Positions 8,805 to 17,376 of a stretch of DNA of 64,000 nt are shown here, one piece after another. Position 1 is the stretch's first letter. Each line of letters opens with the position of its first letter. Origin of the DNA: Cloacimonetes bacterium UBA6081 (GTDB lineage Bacteria; Cloacimonadota; Cloacimonadia; Cloacimonadales; Cloacimonadaceae); contig DIXL01000034.1 in assembly GCA_002428685.1 (NCBI GenBank), positions 13,073-77,072 of the forward strand, given 5' to 3'. The position numbers and the translations under genes were made by a program. The notes beneath the pieces were generated by a model, which saw only the letters and a list, made by a program, of their open reading frames with translations, was not told where the DNA came from and did no database searches.

Positions 8805-8814
8805 GAGATACCAC

Positions 8815-10506
8815 ATGAGCTACGATTTTAGCCCTAATCACGACGTTAACAAAATGCTGAACAACGTGGTGCAAAGCATTACACATCTTGCCGAAGAGCA
8901 GCTATTGCACATCAAACGTCTCACCAGAATTGGCGAATCACTATCTTCCGAAACCGATCTGGACAAAATCTTCGACATGATTCTGGAAGAAGGCATCGAA
9001 TTCACCCGTGCCGATGCAGCAACTATTTATAAGGTAACTGAAGATGGACAATTTCTGGAATTTGAAATTGTTTACAACGCCACTCTGAATATGAGGCTGG
9101 GCGGGACAAGAGGTATGGTAAACTGGCACAAAATTCAGCTCTATGACGCCGATGGTAAGCCGAATAGCAACAAAATTGTAACCAGCGTCTATCACAACAA
9201 GATTAGCCTTTGTTTTGACGATGTATATGAAACCCAAGACTATGACATCAGCGGAACCATCCATACTGATATAGAAAACAATTACCGCTGCAAGTCCATG
9301 CTGACCATACCCTTAAAAAACCACGAAGACGAAGTTTTGGGCGTAATCCAATTTATCAATGCCATGGATGAGGCCAAAAACATCGTCTCTTTTACCGATG
9401 AACATAAGGCCATGCTATCTTCTTTGGCCTCACAAGCAGCAATTGCCTTGTCCAACCGCAAACTGATCCAGAGCCTGGAAGACCTTTTAAACCAGTTCAT
9501 GCGCTCAATTGCAGGTGCCATCGAAAAGAAGACCAAATACACTTCGGATCATATCACCAGAGTGGCCACCCTCACAGAGCTTTTATCTGCCAAAATTAAT
9601 GAAGCTCCTCCAGAATACTTCGGTGGCCGCCGCTTTTCCGAGAACGAACTGAAAGAGCTTTCAATGGCAGGGTGGATGCATGATGTGGGCAAGATTATCA
9701 CTCCCGAATACATCATGGATAAAAGCACTAAACTGGAAACCATTACAGATAGAATAGAGCTTGTAACGCTGCGCTTGGAAAAGATAGATTTGCTTCTATC
9801 ATGTTTATCTACAAGTATTAGTGCTGATGAATTTAATAGTTTTGTTCAAGAACATATCGATAATGATATGGATATTAGCAATTTCCATGAGTTAATGGCA
9901 GATTCCATCGCTTTTTTAACTAAGTTCAATTTTGGGGAAGAGTTTGTAGCCGAAGAGGATTTACAGCGGGTGGAGCGAATTTCGAACATAGACTTTGAGT
10001 ATAGTGGCAAACGCTACTACGTTTTCACCGAAGACGAAAAGAAAAACATGATGATTAAAGGGCGTGGAACCCTTACCGGAGCGGAATATCAGATTATGAA
10101 AGACCATGCTTCCATCACTTGGGATATGCTTTCTCAGCTCACTTTTCCCAAGAAGTATAAAAACGTGGCCTTCTATGCCTCCACTCATCACGAAGCTTTG
10201 AATGGCAAAGGTTATCCCCGTGGAATTGGCGCAGATGAACTTCCCATTCAATCACGCATTCTCGCTGTGGCAGATATTTTTGAAGCTCTGACAGCTTCCG
10301 ACAGACCCTATAAAAAAGCTAAAACTCTTTCCGAATCGCTTACCATGATGGCAGTTATGACCAAGGATGGTCATTTGGACAAAGATTTGGTCAGTTATTT
10401 TCTGGATTCCGGATTATATCTGGAATATGCCAATCGCTTTATGAAACCTGAATACATCGACAAGGTGGATATCGCAGCTCTGAAAGCAAAATATACCAGC
10501 CTATGA
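8815..10506 (+). CDS. GAF and HD-GYP domain protein (probable cyclic-di-GMP phosphodiesterase)
   Basis: A 563-residue cytoplasmic signalling protein. A GAF sensor domain covers roughly residues 35-215 and ends in SLASQAAIALSNRKLIQSLE. The HD-GYP domain follows: HITRVATL, the metal-binding HD pair in WMHDVGK (H289, D290), THHEALNGKGYPRG with GYP at 466-468, and the downstream SRILAVADIFEALTASDRPY. About 100 residues separate the HD and GYP parts (roughly 310-430), more than in the minimal domain. HD-GYP proteins hydrolyse c-di-GMP to GMP; the activity here is inferred. The ATG at 8815 is preceded by TAGGAGAT; upstream codons in the same frame overlap trmB and are not used. The stop overlaps the next gene by four bases. 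Confidence 0.88.
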   Translation: MSYDFSPNHDVNKMLNNVVQSITHLAEEQLLHIKRLTRIGESLSSETDLDKIFDMILEEGIEFTRADAATIYKVTEDGQFLEFEIVYNATLNMRLGGTRGMVNWHKIQLYDADGKPNSNKIVTSVYHNKISLCFDDVYETQDYDISGTIHTDIENNYRCKSMLTIPLKNHEDEVLGVIQFINAMDEAKNIVSFTDEHKAMLSSLASQAAIALSNRKLIQSLEDLLNQFMRSIAGAIEKKTKYTSDHITRVATLTELLSAKINEAPPEYFGGRRFSENELKELSMAGWMHDVGKIITPEYIMDKSTKLETITDRIELVTLRLEKIDLLLSCLSTSISADEFNSFVQEHIDNDMDISNFHELMADSIAFLTKFNFGEEFVAEEDLQRVERISNIDFEYSGKRYYVFTEDEKKNMMIKGRGTLTGAEYQIMKDHASITWDMLSQLTFPKKYKNVAFYASTHHEALNGKGYPRGIGADELPIQSRILAVADIFEALTASDRPYKKAKTLSESLTMMAVMTKDGHLDKDLVSYFLDSGLYLEYANRFMKPEYIDKVDIAALKAKYTSL

Positions 10507-11465
10507 TCACCAAACTTTTTGCCAAACCTTTGCTCTATCTTGCTCCCTTGGCTGGCTATACAGATCAACCCTACCGTTTGCTATGCAAAGAATGGGGAGC
10601 AGAAGTTCTTATCAGCGAAATGGTTAGTGCTGATGGTCTGATCCGTGATTCTGCCAAAACAGTCCAATTCATCAATTTTGCTGCAGCAGAACGTCCCTTT
10701 GGCATTCAAATCTTTGGGCATGATGCACTTACAATGGCCAAAGCAGCGGAATTCATAGTACCCTATCAGCCGGATTTTATCGATATAAACATGGGTTGTC
10801 CGGTTAAAAAGGTCGTGCGTAGAGGAGCTGGTAGTGCTTTGATGCAAGCCCCTGCTCTGGCAGCTCAAATTGTCCGGGAAGTAAAAAGTGCTCTTTGTGG
10901 TCAAATACCCTTAAGCGTAAAATTCCGCAGTGGTCGGGATCTGCAAAGCCTTAACTATATTGACTTCGGCCTCCTTATGCAAGATAGCGGAGCAGATTTT
11001 ATCACTCTTCATCCCAGAACTGCCAAACAGATGTTTGCGGGAAAAAGCAACTGGGAGCATATTGCAGCCTTGAAAGCCAAAGTCCATATTCCCGTGATTG
11101 GCAATGGCGACATCACAACCCCCGAGGAAGCCTCACAGATGCTTTCGCAAACGCATTGCGATGGACTGATGATAGGCCGCGGAGCCTTGGGTAAACCCTG
11201 GTTTTTTAAACAGTGTCGCGATTTTCTGTCCCTGGGCAGCTATGCACCCATCACCAAAACGCAACTACTGGACACTGTTCTAAAGCACATTGACAACGCT
11301 CTGCTTTTTAAACGTGAAATTGTGGTTGTGCGGGAAATGCGTTCACAACTGTGTTTTTACACCAAAGGTCAGCTTGGCGGAGCGGAACTTCGCAATAAAA
11401 TAAACCACACCGAGACAGCAGACGAGCTTAAGAACTTACTGATAAATGGTTTGGACAGTCTGTAG
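10503..11465 (+). CDS. dus: tRNA-dihydrouridine synthase (DusB-like)
   Basis: FMN enzyme reducing uridine to dihydrouridine in tRNA D-loops. The 320-residue TIM-barrel protein begins LAPLAGYTDQPYR, has the catalytic-Cys loop DINMGCPVKKVVRRGAGSA (Cys about 100), the FMN-phosphate region LHPRTAKQMFAGKSNW, and VIGNGDITTPEEA followed by GLMIGRGALGKPWFF. The ATG overlaps the HD-GYP stop by four bases (ATGA). The gene groups with trmB, another tRNA-modifying enzyme, two genes upstream. DusB is the best guess among Dus subfamilies from general similarity. Confidence 0.92.
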   Translation: MITKLFAKPLLYLAPLAGYTDQPYRLLCKEWGAEVLISEMVSADGLIRDSAKTVQFINFAAAERPFGIQIFGHDALTMAKAAEFIVPYQPDFIDINMGCPVKKVVRRGAGSALMQAPALAAQIVREVKSALCGQIPLSVKFRSGRDLQSLNYIDFGLLMQDSGADFITLHPRTAKQMFAGKSNWEHIAALKAKVHIPVIGNGDITTPEEASQMLSQTHCDGLMIGRGALGKPWFFKQCRDFLSLGSYAPITKTQLLDTVLKHIDNALLFKREIVVVREMRSQLCFYTKGQLGGAELRNKINHTETADELKNLLINGLDSL

Positions 11466-11733
11466 ATAATTATAAGTTAAGCTCAATTTCACCTGTCTAA
11501 TCACTGCCATAACATTTTCCTTAACTCCTTAGCCCAACTTTACCACAGACAGTAGTTATATACTTGCCCTACAAATACATACATTTTTATGGGGGACTAC
11601 ATTTTCCCATTTTTTCTGGGTTTTATACGAGGGTTTGGGTTTAGGTTTAATGCATTATAAATCAATAAATGCGATGGATCTGCCTTGGAATTGATTCGCT
11701 TTGAATACATCTTTTTGTGAGTTGTAAGGCCAG
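11466..11733. other. Spacer without a recognisable gene
   Basis: AT-rich non-coding sequence between dus and the transposase remnant. A small inverted stretch, CCCATTTTTTCTGGG at 11608-11622, is visible. No insertion-sequence end could be identified, because the other end of the element is missing. Confidence 0.4.
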
Positions 11734-12340
11734 TTACTGTAACTCTTCTATGATTTGATAATGTGCTTCTGCTCGTAGGCCGGTTTGGTGGTAGATTGGG
11801 CGAAAAGCAAGCTCATGTTTCAAACTTCTAAATGCAGATTCAATCCTCTTGAGCATCATATAAGTTTCCCATATTTTGCGCTCATTCCATTTTAAGAGGT
11901 TGGTTCTAAGCCAGTAGGTTCCCGAAAAACGTAAATCCTCTTCCTGTTGCTTAATTTTATGAAAATCAATGCTTACTGCCTTGCCATTGCTTTCTTTTAC
12001 GTCTATGTGATAAAAATGGCTAACAAAGGGATAGCACTCTCGCAATCTTCCTATTCTTTCCTGTATCTTCCCATCAGACTTGTTGCTATATCTCTTTGTA
12101 AGAGTGGGGATAATGTTGCTCAAGTCATCCTCAAACTTTTTGCAGAAGCTGTCCTGGATGGCTCTCTCTTTGAATTCCATTTTCTTACTGTGGCAAAAGA
12201 GCAATACCTCATTATCAAGCTTGTATATCTTCGCTGTTACAAGGTTTTCTTTGTCCTTATAACCTCAATCATGCCTTCATCACTTTTGCTGTTTTTGCTT
12301 GCAAAATCGCTAAAATTTGTCATTTTCGCTTTGGCAGTGG
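11734..12340 (-). pseudogene. IS1634/IS4-type transposase remnant, frameshifted and truncated
   Basis: The C-terminal third of a DDE transposase survives. In one frame (11734-12255) the reading DKENLVTAKIYKLDNEVLLF continues through WNERKIWETYMMLKRIESAF and RSLKHELAFRPIYHQTG, which holds the late Glu region typical of IS1634-like enzymes. Upstream, the matching sequence MTNFSDFASKNSKSDEGMIE followed by VIRTKKT is in another frame, so a frameshift lies near 12255-12262. The expected C-terminal EAHI-type end is replaced by EAHYQIIEELQ and a stop, and the N-terminal two thirds are missing. The element is dead, and its right edge abuts a broken secreted-protein gene at about 12344. Confidence 0.72.
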
Positions 12341-12343
12341 TAA

Positions 12344-12502
12344 AGTTGGGTGAAGGGGCAGTTGGTAACCACACACAACATGACGGCGCAAACCAAACAT
12401 GTCAGCATCCCCTTTGCCGGCTACGCTTCCGGAGTATATCTGGCACGTTTGCATACCAAAACCGGCTTTTCCAAAACCATACGTTTTAATTTGCTTAAAT
12501 AG
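12344..12502 (+). pseudogene. C-terminal secretion-tail fragment of a lost surface protein
   Basis: In the plus direction the sequence reads SWVKGQLVTTHNMTAQTK, then HVSIPFAGYASGVYLARLHT and FSKTIRFNLLK before a stop. This is the end of a type IX-secretion or FlgD-like C-terminal domain (KGQLV, SGVYLARL, basic residue plus LLK ending). No start or upstream coding sequence is present; the transposase remnant on the other strand begins where the similarity ends. The insertion element probably cut this gene, or a deletion joined the two. Confidence 0.6.
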
Positions 12503-12611
12503 ACTGCTGGATAATTAGAGCATATAAAGTTGGAAGGTCAGGTAAGCATCCGTAATCTCTATTCTGCAAAAAGTTCCGTATCACTCCCTTATAAGCATTC
12601 CTATATCATTG

Positions 12612-12657
12612 CCATATCATTCCCAATATTATTGACATTGATACGGGAATGATATGG
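12612..12657. repeat. 13-bp perfect inverted repeat, 20-base loop
   Basis: CCATATCATTCCC at 12612-12624 is the exact inverse of GGGAATGATATGG at 12645-12657; pairing extends outward with one mismatch to ATT/AAT. It lies in the decayed island and may be a leftover transposon end, an operator or a terminator stem. Confidence 0.6.
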
Positions 12658-13011
12658 GAATTCATGCAAGGAACAACCTCGTTTGACCTAAAAAGAGCGA
12701 GGACCTTTGATTTGCAGTTGCAACGCTCACTTCAAGGCTTTTTGCTCATTATACAATCACAAATCCGCTCTTTTTGGGTTAAACGGAGTAGTAGTATCAG
12801 TTTTCGAAACAAGGATTTTAGGATTAAAGGGGAAAAAGGATTAGTAGAATTTCTGCTTTGCATTAATCATCCTGTTTTCACATGATCCACCGCACACTAA
12901 AAATTCAACGCCTATAATCCTGAAATCCTCGCAAGTAAACCCAGATGTGCACTTCCGTTTTAATGCAAAACGAGCGTTATGTTACCGTATAAATTGGGGT
13001 AAGCAGATAAA

Positions 13012-13130
13012 CTTCAGTTGCAGTTATGAACAGGGAGTCGCTCTCGTTTAACATCAAAACTGTCTTCAGTTGCAGACATGAATCAAGGAGCCGCTCTCGT
13101 TTTGCATCAAAACTACCTTCGGTTGTTGCC
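13012..13130. repeat. Degenerate tandem repeat, 52-bp period, 2.3 copies
   Basis: Copies begin with CTTCAGTTGCAG at 13012 and 13064 and with the weaker CTTCGGTTGTTG at 13117. The first two share the internal segments GGAG(T/C)CGCTCTCGTTT and CATCAAAACT. No reading frame is maintained through them. Confidence 0.6.
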
Positions 13131-13171
13131 CTTTGCCCAAAAATGCTTATAAACTGTCTATTTTGCTATCA

Positions 13172-13905
13172 TTACTTTCTGAGTAGAGCTCTTGCCTTGT
13201 TGGTTGGAAGGCGCACAAGGTAAACACCATTTGGTAAATCAGGAACAATTAGCTCCACTACCCCTTTTTGCCAGTCGGTATCCCTTAGTTCGCTCTTCAT
13301 TACTAACTGTCCCTTCATGTTGTAGATGCAGAAATTATCCGGGGATGGAAGGCTGTTCTCAGATTTGATTATAGATATCCCCAACCTTCCATGCTGCACG
13401 GGATTGGGATAAATATTCAAGTTCCACCCCTCACTCTGCACTGCTGGAATAACCTCATCCTCCACGCCCACTGCCGAATCCTGCAACAGAGTATTGCCGG
13501 AATAGATGTAAACCTTGCCGTTTGTAAGGGACGGTTGGCCTTCAAAATACCACGGGGCAGATATGGCAAGATCGCAAAGTGCGTCCCCAATGAAATCCCC
13601 CGTGGCCTTAGCCCAGCCAAAATTACAGTATTCGTAGTTCGAAGGTGGCCAGAGAAAGAGGTCAATATCGCCGTTTAGGTAGCTATTGCTTGTTTCCACC
13701 CAGATACCCACCTGTCCGCTATGTCCATTTATAACGGTATCGGAACCCACAATATCGTCTTTGCCGTCTCCATTCAGGTCTCAGTAAACAAGCGGATTTC
13801 CGCCATTGTGCTCCAGAGTTTGCCACTCATGAAGATGGGAGTTGTAATTCAATCTGAGGTTATGCGATGCGTGGGAAAGACTTTTGCAATTCAACAAGAA
13901 TAAAT
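13172..13905 (-). pseudogene. FG-GAP repeat surface protein with secretion tail, broken by a nonsense codon
   Basis: The open part (13172-13750) carries GDFIGDALCDLAISAPWYFE, an FG-GAP/integrin-type blade that continues GQPSLTNGKVYIYSG, and then a sorting tail with NIYPNPVQHGRLGISII, CIYNMKGQLVMKSEL and LPNGVYLVRLPTNKARALLRK split around it. Reading further upstream in the same frame gives HEWQTLEHNGGNPLVY, a TGA at 13781-13783, and DLNGDGKDDIVGSDTVING. The TGA stands where a Trp (TGG) would be expected. Before about 13905 the similarity fades and the restriction-enzyme remnant starts on the other strand, so the N-terminal part is deleted. Once a secreted or surface adhesin-type protein, now a pseudogene. 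Confidence 0.7.
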
Positions 13906-14401
13906 TCTTCAAAATGTATCAAGAAGAAGTTATGGTTCCGATTGGAGATTGGGCTCAGAAAAGGCTTTCAAGTCTCAGTGAAACTGATAAAACAAGAGAT
14001 ATATCCAAGGTTGGTTGCGGAATTGGGGTAATAGCAGACAGATATCCAAAATGAAAGATGACTTTAATAAAGCGACTCGCATTCTCCGAACAAGCAGCAA
14101 CCAAGTAGCACTTATTGCTATAAACGGATGCTGTTATGGTAAAGACGATTTACCAGATAAGGGGAGTTATTTCAAATATTGTGGACAGTGCTTCTGGGAA
14201 TTTCTTTCAGGAGATTCTGAATTATACACTAAGATCATTGTTCCTTTGGGGCATAAAGCTAAAGAAAAGAATGATAATTTTATGACTGAATACTCTAAAG
14301 TACTGAATAACTTCACGGCACAATTCATTGCTGATTTCTGTGAAGACGGAGAAATTAACTGGAAGAAGCTTCTCGAATATAATTCTGGGAAAAAGACATG
14401 A
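13890..14401 (+). pseudogene. C-terminal remnant of a type II restriction endonuclease (PmeII/TdeIII-like), frameshifted
   Basis: Two overlapping frames together read a continuous protein: MYQEEVMVPIGDWAQKRL to GVIADRYPK (from 13914, stop at 14052), then MKDDFNKATRILRTSSNQVA and NGCCYGKDDLPDKGSYFKYC in the next frame (from 14051) to the stop at 14399. A one-base shift at about 14050 separates them. The segment GQCFWEFLSGDSELYTKIIV and the following PLGHKAKEKNDNFM and DGEINWKKLLEYNSG look like the C-terminus of restriction enzymes of the PmeII/TdeIII kind as I remember them. The catalytic N-terminal part and any methyltransferase are absent. I am fairly sure it is a degraded gene, less sure of the family. 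Confidence 0.5.
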
Positions 14402-14492
14402 CAGATAGATTTGCGATTAATGTAAGTCCTTGATATATATACACTTGATTAATAGTATTTTTGTAACCCTTTAGTTTGTTCAGAAAAGCTTA

Positions 14493-15140
14493 TTAACAAT
14501 TAGTAAAAGGACGGGTATGTTTTTTATTAAGTTGGGGCAACTTTGCTATTAATGCTTGGGCTGAAACCTCTAATTGAGTAGGATTGGAGCTGTTATCAAC
14601 TGCCATATCCACCATAAACAGCTTATCCTCATCCGGTATCTGGTGTTTCATCCGCAGCAAAGCACTTTCTTTGCTTTCCCCTTTTGCAATTATGCGCTGT
14701 AAACGCAGCTCCAAAGGAGCCATCACCAAGACCAGATAGTCGAAGCAATTTGTGAGGCCAGCTTCAAAAAGCAAAGGAACTTCAAAAGCCAGGTATTTGT
14801 CATCACAATTAGCCGCAGCCTCGGCAAAATCATTCAGGACAAGAGGATGTATTAGTTTATTTAAGTATTCTGTTTCATCATAGCTATTAAACACTATGTT
14901 TGCCAGTTGTTTATGGTCAATTTTTCTCTTATCGGATTGTCCACTCTTAAGCAGAATGGATGAGGAATACCTGTTTACCAAGGCATCAATAACTGCTGCA
15001 TCTTCCAGGCGTTGTTGAGCTATGGTGTCTGCAGAAATCACTCGCAAACCATTGCTCTCTAACATATTACAAAAGCTGCTCTTACCGCTGCCGATGTTGC
15101 CTGTGATGCCAATAAGCAGGGGTTGGTTATTTGGAAACAT
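14493..15140 (-). CDS. coaE: Dephospho-CoA kinase
   Basis: Final step of coenzyme A synthesis: ATP-dependent phosphorylation of the ribose 3'-OH of dephospho-CoA. The P-loop GITGNIGSGKSSF occupies residues 10-22; VISADTIAQQ corresponds to the substrate-contact segment (usually DAD; here SAD), and VPLLFEAGL with the lid region LRLQRIIAKGESKESALLRM follows. Length 215 residues is typical. The ATG lies 14 bases inside the 3' end of cdaA, so translation is coupled. Confidence 0.93.
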   Translation of the reverse strand: MFPNNQPLLIGITGNIGSGKSSFCNMLESNGLRVISADTIAQQRLEDAAVIDALVNRYSSSILLKSGQSDKRKIDHKQLANIVFNSYDETEYLNKLIHPLVLNDFAEAAANCDDKYLAFEVPLLFEAGLTNCFDYLVLVMAPLELRLQRIIAKGESKESALLRMKHQIPDEDKLFMVDMAVDNSSNPTQLEVSAQALIAKLPQLNKKHTRPFTNC

Positions 15141-15873
15141 CGGTTAAAATTTGCATTAGCTCTTCGAAAGCCACATTGGTTTGGATGATACCACTTTTAG
15201 CCACAGCTACCTGGCCATTTTGCTCAGAAACAATTATCGCAATGGCATCACTTAGTTCGGTTATCCCAATTCCTGCTAAATGCCGGGTTCCGAATTTGCG
15301 GGCATAATCTGGATTTTTAGATAGAGGTAATACAACTTTTGCAGCCATAATTCGTTCGTCACGAATAATAATGGCTCCATCGTGCAAAACGCTTTTGGGA
15401 TTGAAAATGGTAAGAATCAAACGCATGGAAATTGCCGCATCAAGTGGTTCTCCACTATGGATGAATTCATGGAGTTTTCGTTTGTTTTCCAGAACAATCA
15501 AAGCCCCCGTTTTGCGGAAACTCATAGAAGATACAGCGTCTATAATGGGAGAATACAGGCTTGTCTTTTCCTGTTTGCGAAAGGCTAAGCCTAATTCCCT
15601 CGATAGATTAAGACGTGCTAAGATTGAGCGTAATTCTGGTTGGAAGAGGATCACCACGGCAATAATCCAGTAATTGCGAATAGCACTTAACAGAGATGAA
15701 ACCACCTTCAGATCAAAAACTACAGCCAAAAAATACAGTAGCAGGATGAATAACAATCCCCATAGAACTTGGTAACCCCCTGATTTGCGAAAAATTAGCA
15801 ATGATTGGTAAATAAGGAAGGCTATTAGCAGAATATCTACAATGTCTTTAAAGCGTGGGATTAGAAAGTCCAT
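15127..15873 (-). CDS. cdaA: Diadenylate cyclase CdaA (c-di-AMP synthase)
   Basis: Membrane-bound enzyme making the second messenger c-di-AMP from two ATP. Three N-terminal helices (about residues 9-80: DIVDILLIAFLIYQSL, YQVLWGLLFILLLYFLAVVF, YWIIAVVILF) are followed by the DAC domain with SVLHDGAIII (DGA motif) and FGTRHLAGIGITE, where the RHR motif reads RHL. The frame opens further upstream, but the ATG at 15873 is used because it overlaps the folP stop as TGATG with GGAG upstream; the protein is then 248 residues. The folP-cdaA order is common in the Bacteroidetes/FCB group. Confidence 0.92.
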   Translation of the reverse strand: MDFLIPRFKDIVDILLIAFLIYQSLLIFRKSGGYQVLWGLLFILLLYFLAVVFDLKVVSSLLSAIRNYWIIAVVILFQPELRSILARLNLSRELGLAFRKQEKTSLYSPIIDAVSSMSFRKTGALIVLENKRKLHEFIHSGEPLDAAISMRLILTIFNPKSVLHDGAIIIRDERIMAAKVVLPLSKNPDYARKFGTRHLAGIGITELSDAIAIIVSEQNGQVAVAKSGIIQTNVAFEELMQILTDVSK

Positions 15874-16697
15874 CAGTTTACTCCTGCCTTGGACAGATGG
15901 CAAAAGACATCCAAAAATCTCTTATGGGCAAGGACGTCATGAACTCGTAGAATCTCTACCCCTCCCAAAACAGCAAATGCCGCAGCAGCCAAGCTACCCT
16001 CCAGCCTTGATTCCATTGGAGTGGGGCTAATCATATTGATAAAGCTTTTGCGGCTGGCTCCCAATACCATTGGCAAGCCTAATGTATTAAAATAGTAAAG
16101 TTTAGCTAGGATTATAGAGTTGTGTTCCAACGTTTTGCCAAATCCTATCCCCGGATCAAGCAGGATGTTTTTATGCTTTATACCGCCATGCAGGCAAAAC
16201 TTTATTCTCTCTTCAAAAAAATCTTTGATTTCGAATAAAACATCATCGTAATATGGATTCAGTTGCATGTTTTGCGGGGTTCCCTGCATATGCATCAAGA
16301 TTACTTTTACCTGTGGATGCGCTGCGATAACTCCGACCATGGCGTTATCGTAGCGTAAGGCAGAAATGTCGTTAATAATATTAGCACCCATTTTGATGGC
16401 TTCTCTGGCAACGGAAGCTTTCTGAGTGTCGATAGAGTAAATGATTTCGGGATGGCTTTTCTTTAAGGCCGTTAGAACAGGAATAACTCGCTCCAATTCT
16501 GTCTCTTCTGAAACAGGAATTGAACCCGGACGCGTGGACTCCGCCCCAATGTCTATAAGCTGTGCTCCGTCATGAATCATTTGTTCAGCGTGATTTATGG
16601 CACTGGCACAATCTAAAAACAGTGCTCCATCCGAGAAGGAATCTTCGGTGAGATTTAAAATTCCCATAATCCTGGGGCAGGTTTGTTTACTGCTCAT
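15873..16697 (-). CDS. folP: Dihydropteroate synthase
   Basis: Folate pathway enzyme joining p-aminobenzoate to hydroxymethyl-dihydropterin diphosphate; target of sulfonamides. The TIM-barrel motifs are in place: RIMGILNLTEDSFSDG at the N-terminus (pterin loop), DIGAESTRPGS, YSIDTQKASVA, NIINDISALRYD, VILMHMQGTPQNMQ and LLDPGIGFGKTLEHN. 274 residues, normal length. It overlaps the upstream TonB-like gene by 11 bases and couples to cdaA through TGATG. Confidence 0.95.
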   Translation of the reverse strand: MSSKQTCPRIMGILNLTEDSFSDGALFLDCASAINHAEQMIHDGAQLIDIGAESTRPGSIPVSEETELERVIPVLTALKKSHPEIIYSIDTQKASVAREAIKMGANIINDISALRYDNAMVGVIAAHPQVKVILMHMQGTPQNMQLNPYYDDVLFEIKDFFEERIKFCLHGGIKHKNILLDPGIGFGKTLEHNSIILAKLYYFNTLGLPMVLGASRKSFINMISPTPMESRLEGSLAAAAFAVLGGVEILRVHDVLAHKRFLDVFCHLSKAGVN

Positions 16698-17376
16698 CCA
16701 CTACAAACTTACAGCGAATTCGATACAAACGTTCGGGATTATAAGCTCCCCGAAATCCAAATTTCCAGGAAGCCATGGCTTTGCGCACAGATTCCAGATA
16801 AGCGGCAGAATTGTAACTAAGGACATTTATGGAGCTGGAATCTACTTTGCCTGTGGGAGTTAGCTTAAATTCCAGATAGACTTCACCTTCTTCTGTGGGA
16901 ACTATTTGGGGTTTTGGTTGCGAAATTATGTAGGCTTCTCCCCCACCCTGTTCCATACTTGCTGAAAAGCCAAGATTCCCCGTAGCCAAATTTTCACCCA
17001 TGTTACGCAAGGTAGAGGAAAATTTTCGTACTGCCCGAACCGGAGCATTCGTGCTGGCACTGATATCAATAGGCTTGGGCACATCTAAAATGGGAGCAAT
17101 TTCCGCCGGAATAACATTGGCAGGACTGGTGCCTTTGTTTTCTTCTCTAACTGTTTCCTGAACAGGTGTGCTGTCCTCTTCAACCGCCTTTCCAGAAACT
17201 CCTTTGTTAGAAGCTGGTTCTTGTAGCGGTTTGGCAGGATCCAATTCCCATTCAAAGCTATGCCACCGGCTGGGAACAAAGGGTTTAATTATCAGCAACG
17301 CCAGAATAATAAGCAGAATAAGATGGACAAAGGCAGAAACCGTGTATCCGTTTACAAGGCGTTGATTTAGCTTCAC
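16687..17376 (-). CDS. TonB-like energy transducer (TonB/TolA C-terminal domain)
   Basis: Links the ExbB-ExbD proton channel to outer-membrane receptors. With the GTG at 17376 (GTGA overlap with the exbD stop) the protein has 230 residues: a short cytoplasmic start, one membrane helix (FVHLILLIILALLIIKPFV), a periplasmic linker with Pro, Glu and Thr, and a C-terminal TonB/TolA fold reading EGEVYLEFKLTPTGKVDSSS to RIRCKFVVDEQ. The frame is open a further 17 codons inside exbD, but no good start is there. Its receptors are not encoded in this window. Confidence 0.82.
   Translation of the reverse strand: MKLNQRLVNGYTVSAFVHLILLIILALLIIKPFVPSRWHSFEWELDPAKPLQEPASNKGVSGKAVEEDSTPVQETVREENKGTSPANVIPAEIAPILDVPKPIDISASTNAPVRAVRKFSSTLRNMGENLATGNLGFSASMEQGGGEAYIISQPKPQIVPTEEGEVYLEFKLTPTGKVDSSSINVLSYNSAAYLESVRKAMASWKFGFRGAYNPERLYRIRCKFVVDEQ

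Larger units (their letters stand above)
12503..13171. other. Decayed spacer with short repeats
   Basis: About 670 bases with no convincing gene. It holds the 13-bp inverted repeat at 12612-12657 and the 52-bp tandem repeat at 13012-13130, described separately. Short stretches such as AGGATTTTAGGATTAAAGG near 12810 look like simple degenerate sequence. A 78-codon open frame at 12649-12885 has no ribosome-binding site and no recognisable protein features. Confidence 0.5.

Noticed and set aside
12649..12885. Small open frame of 78 codons in the decayed island
   Set aside because: It starts inside an inverted repeat, has no ribosome-binding site and no protein-like pattern.
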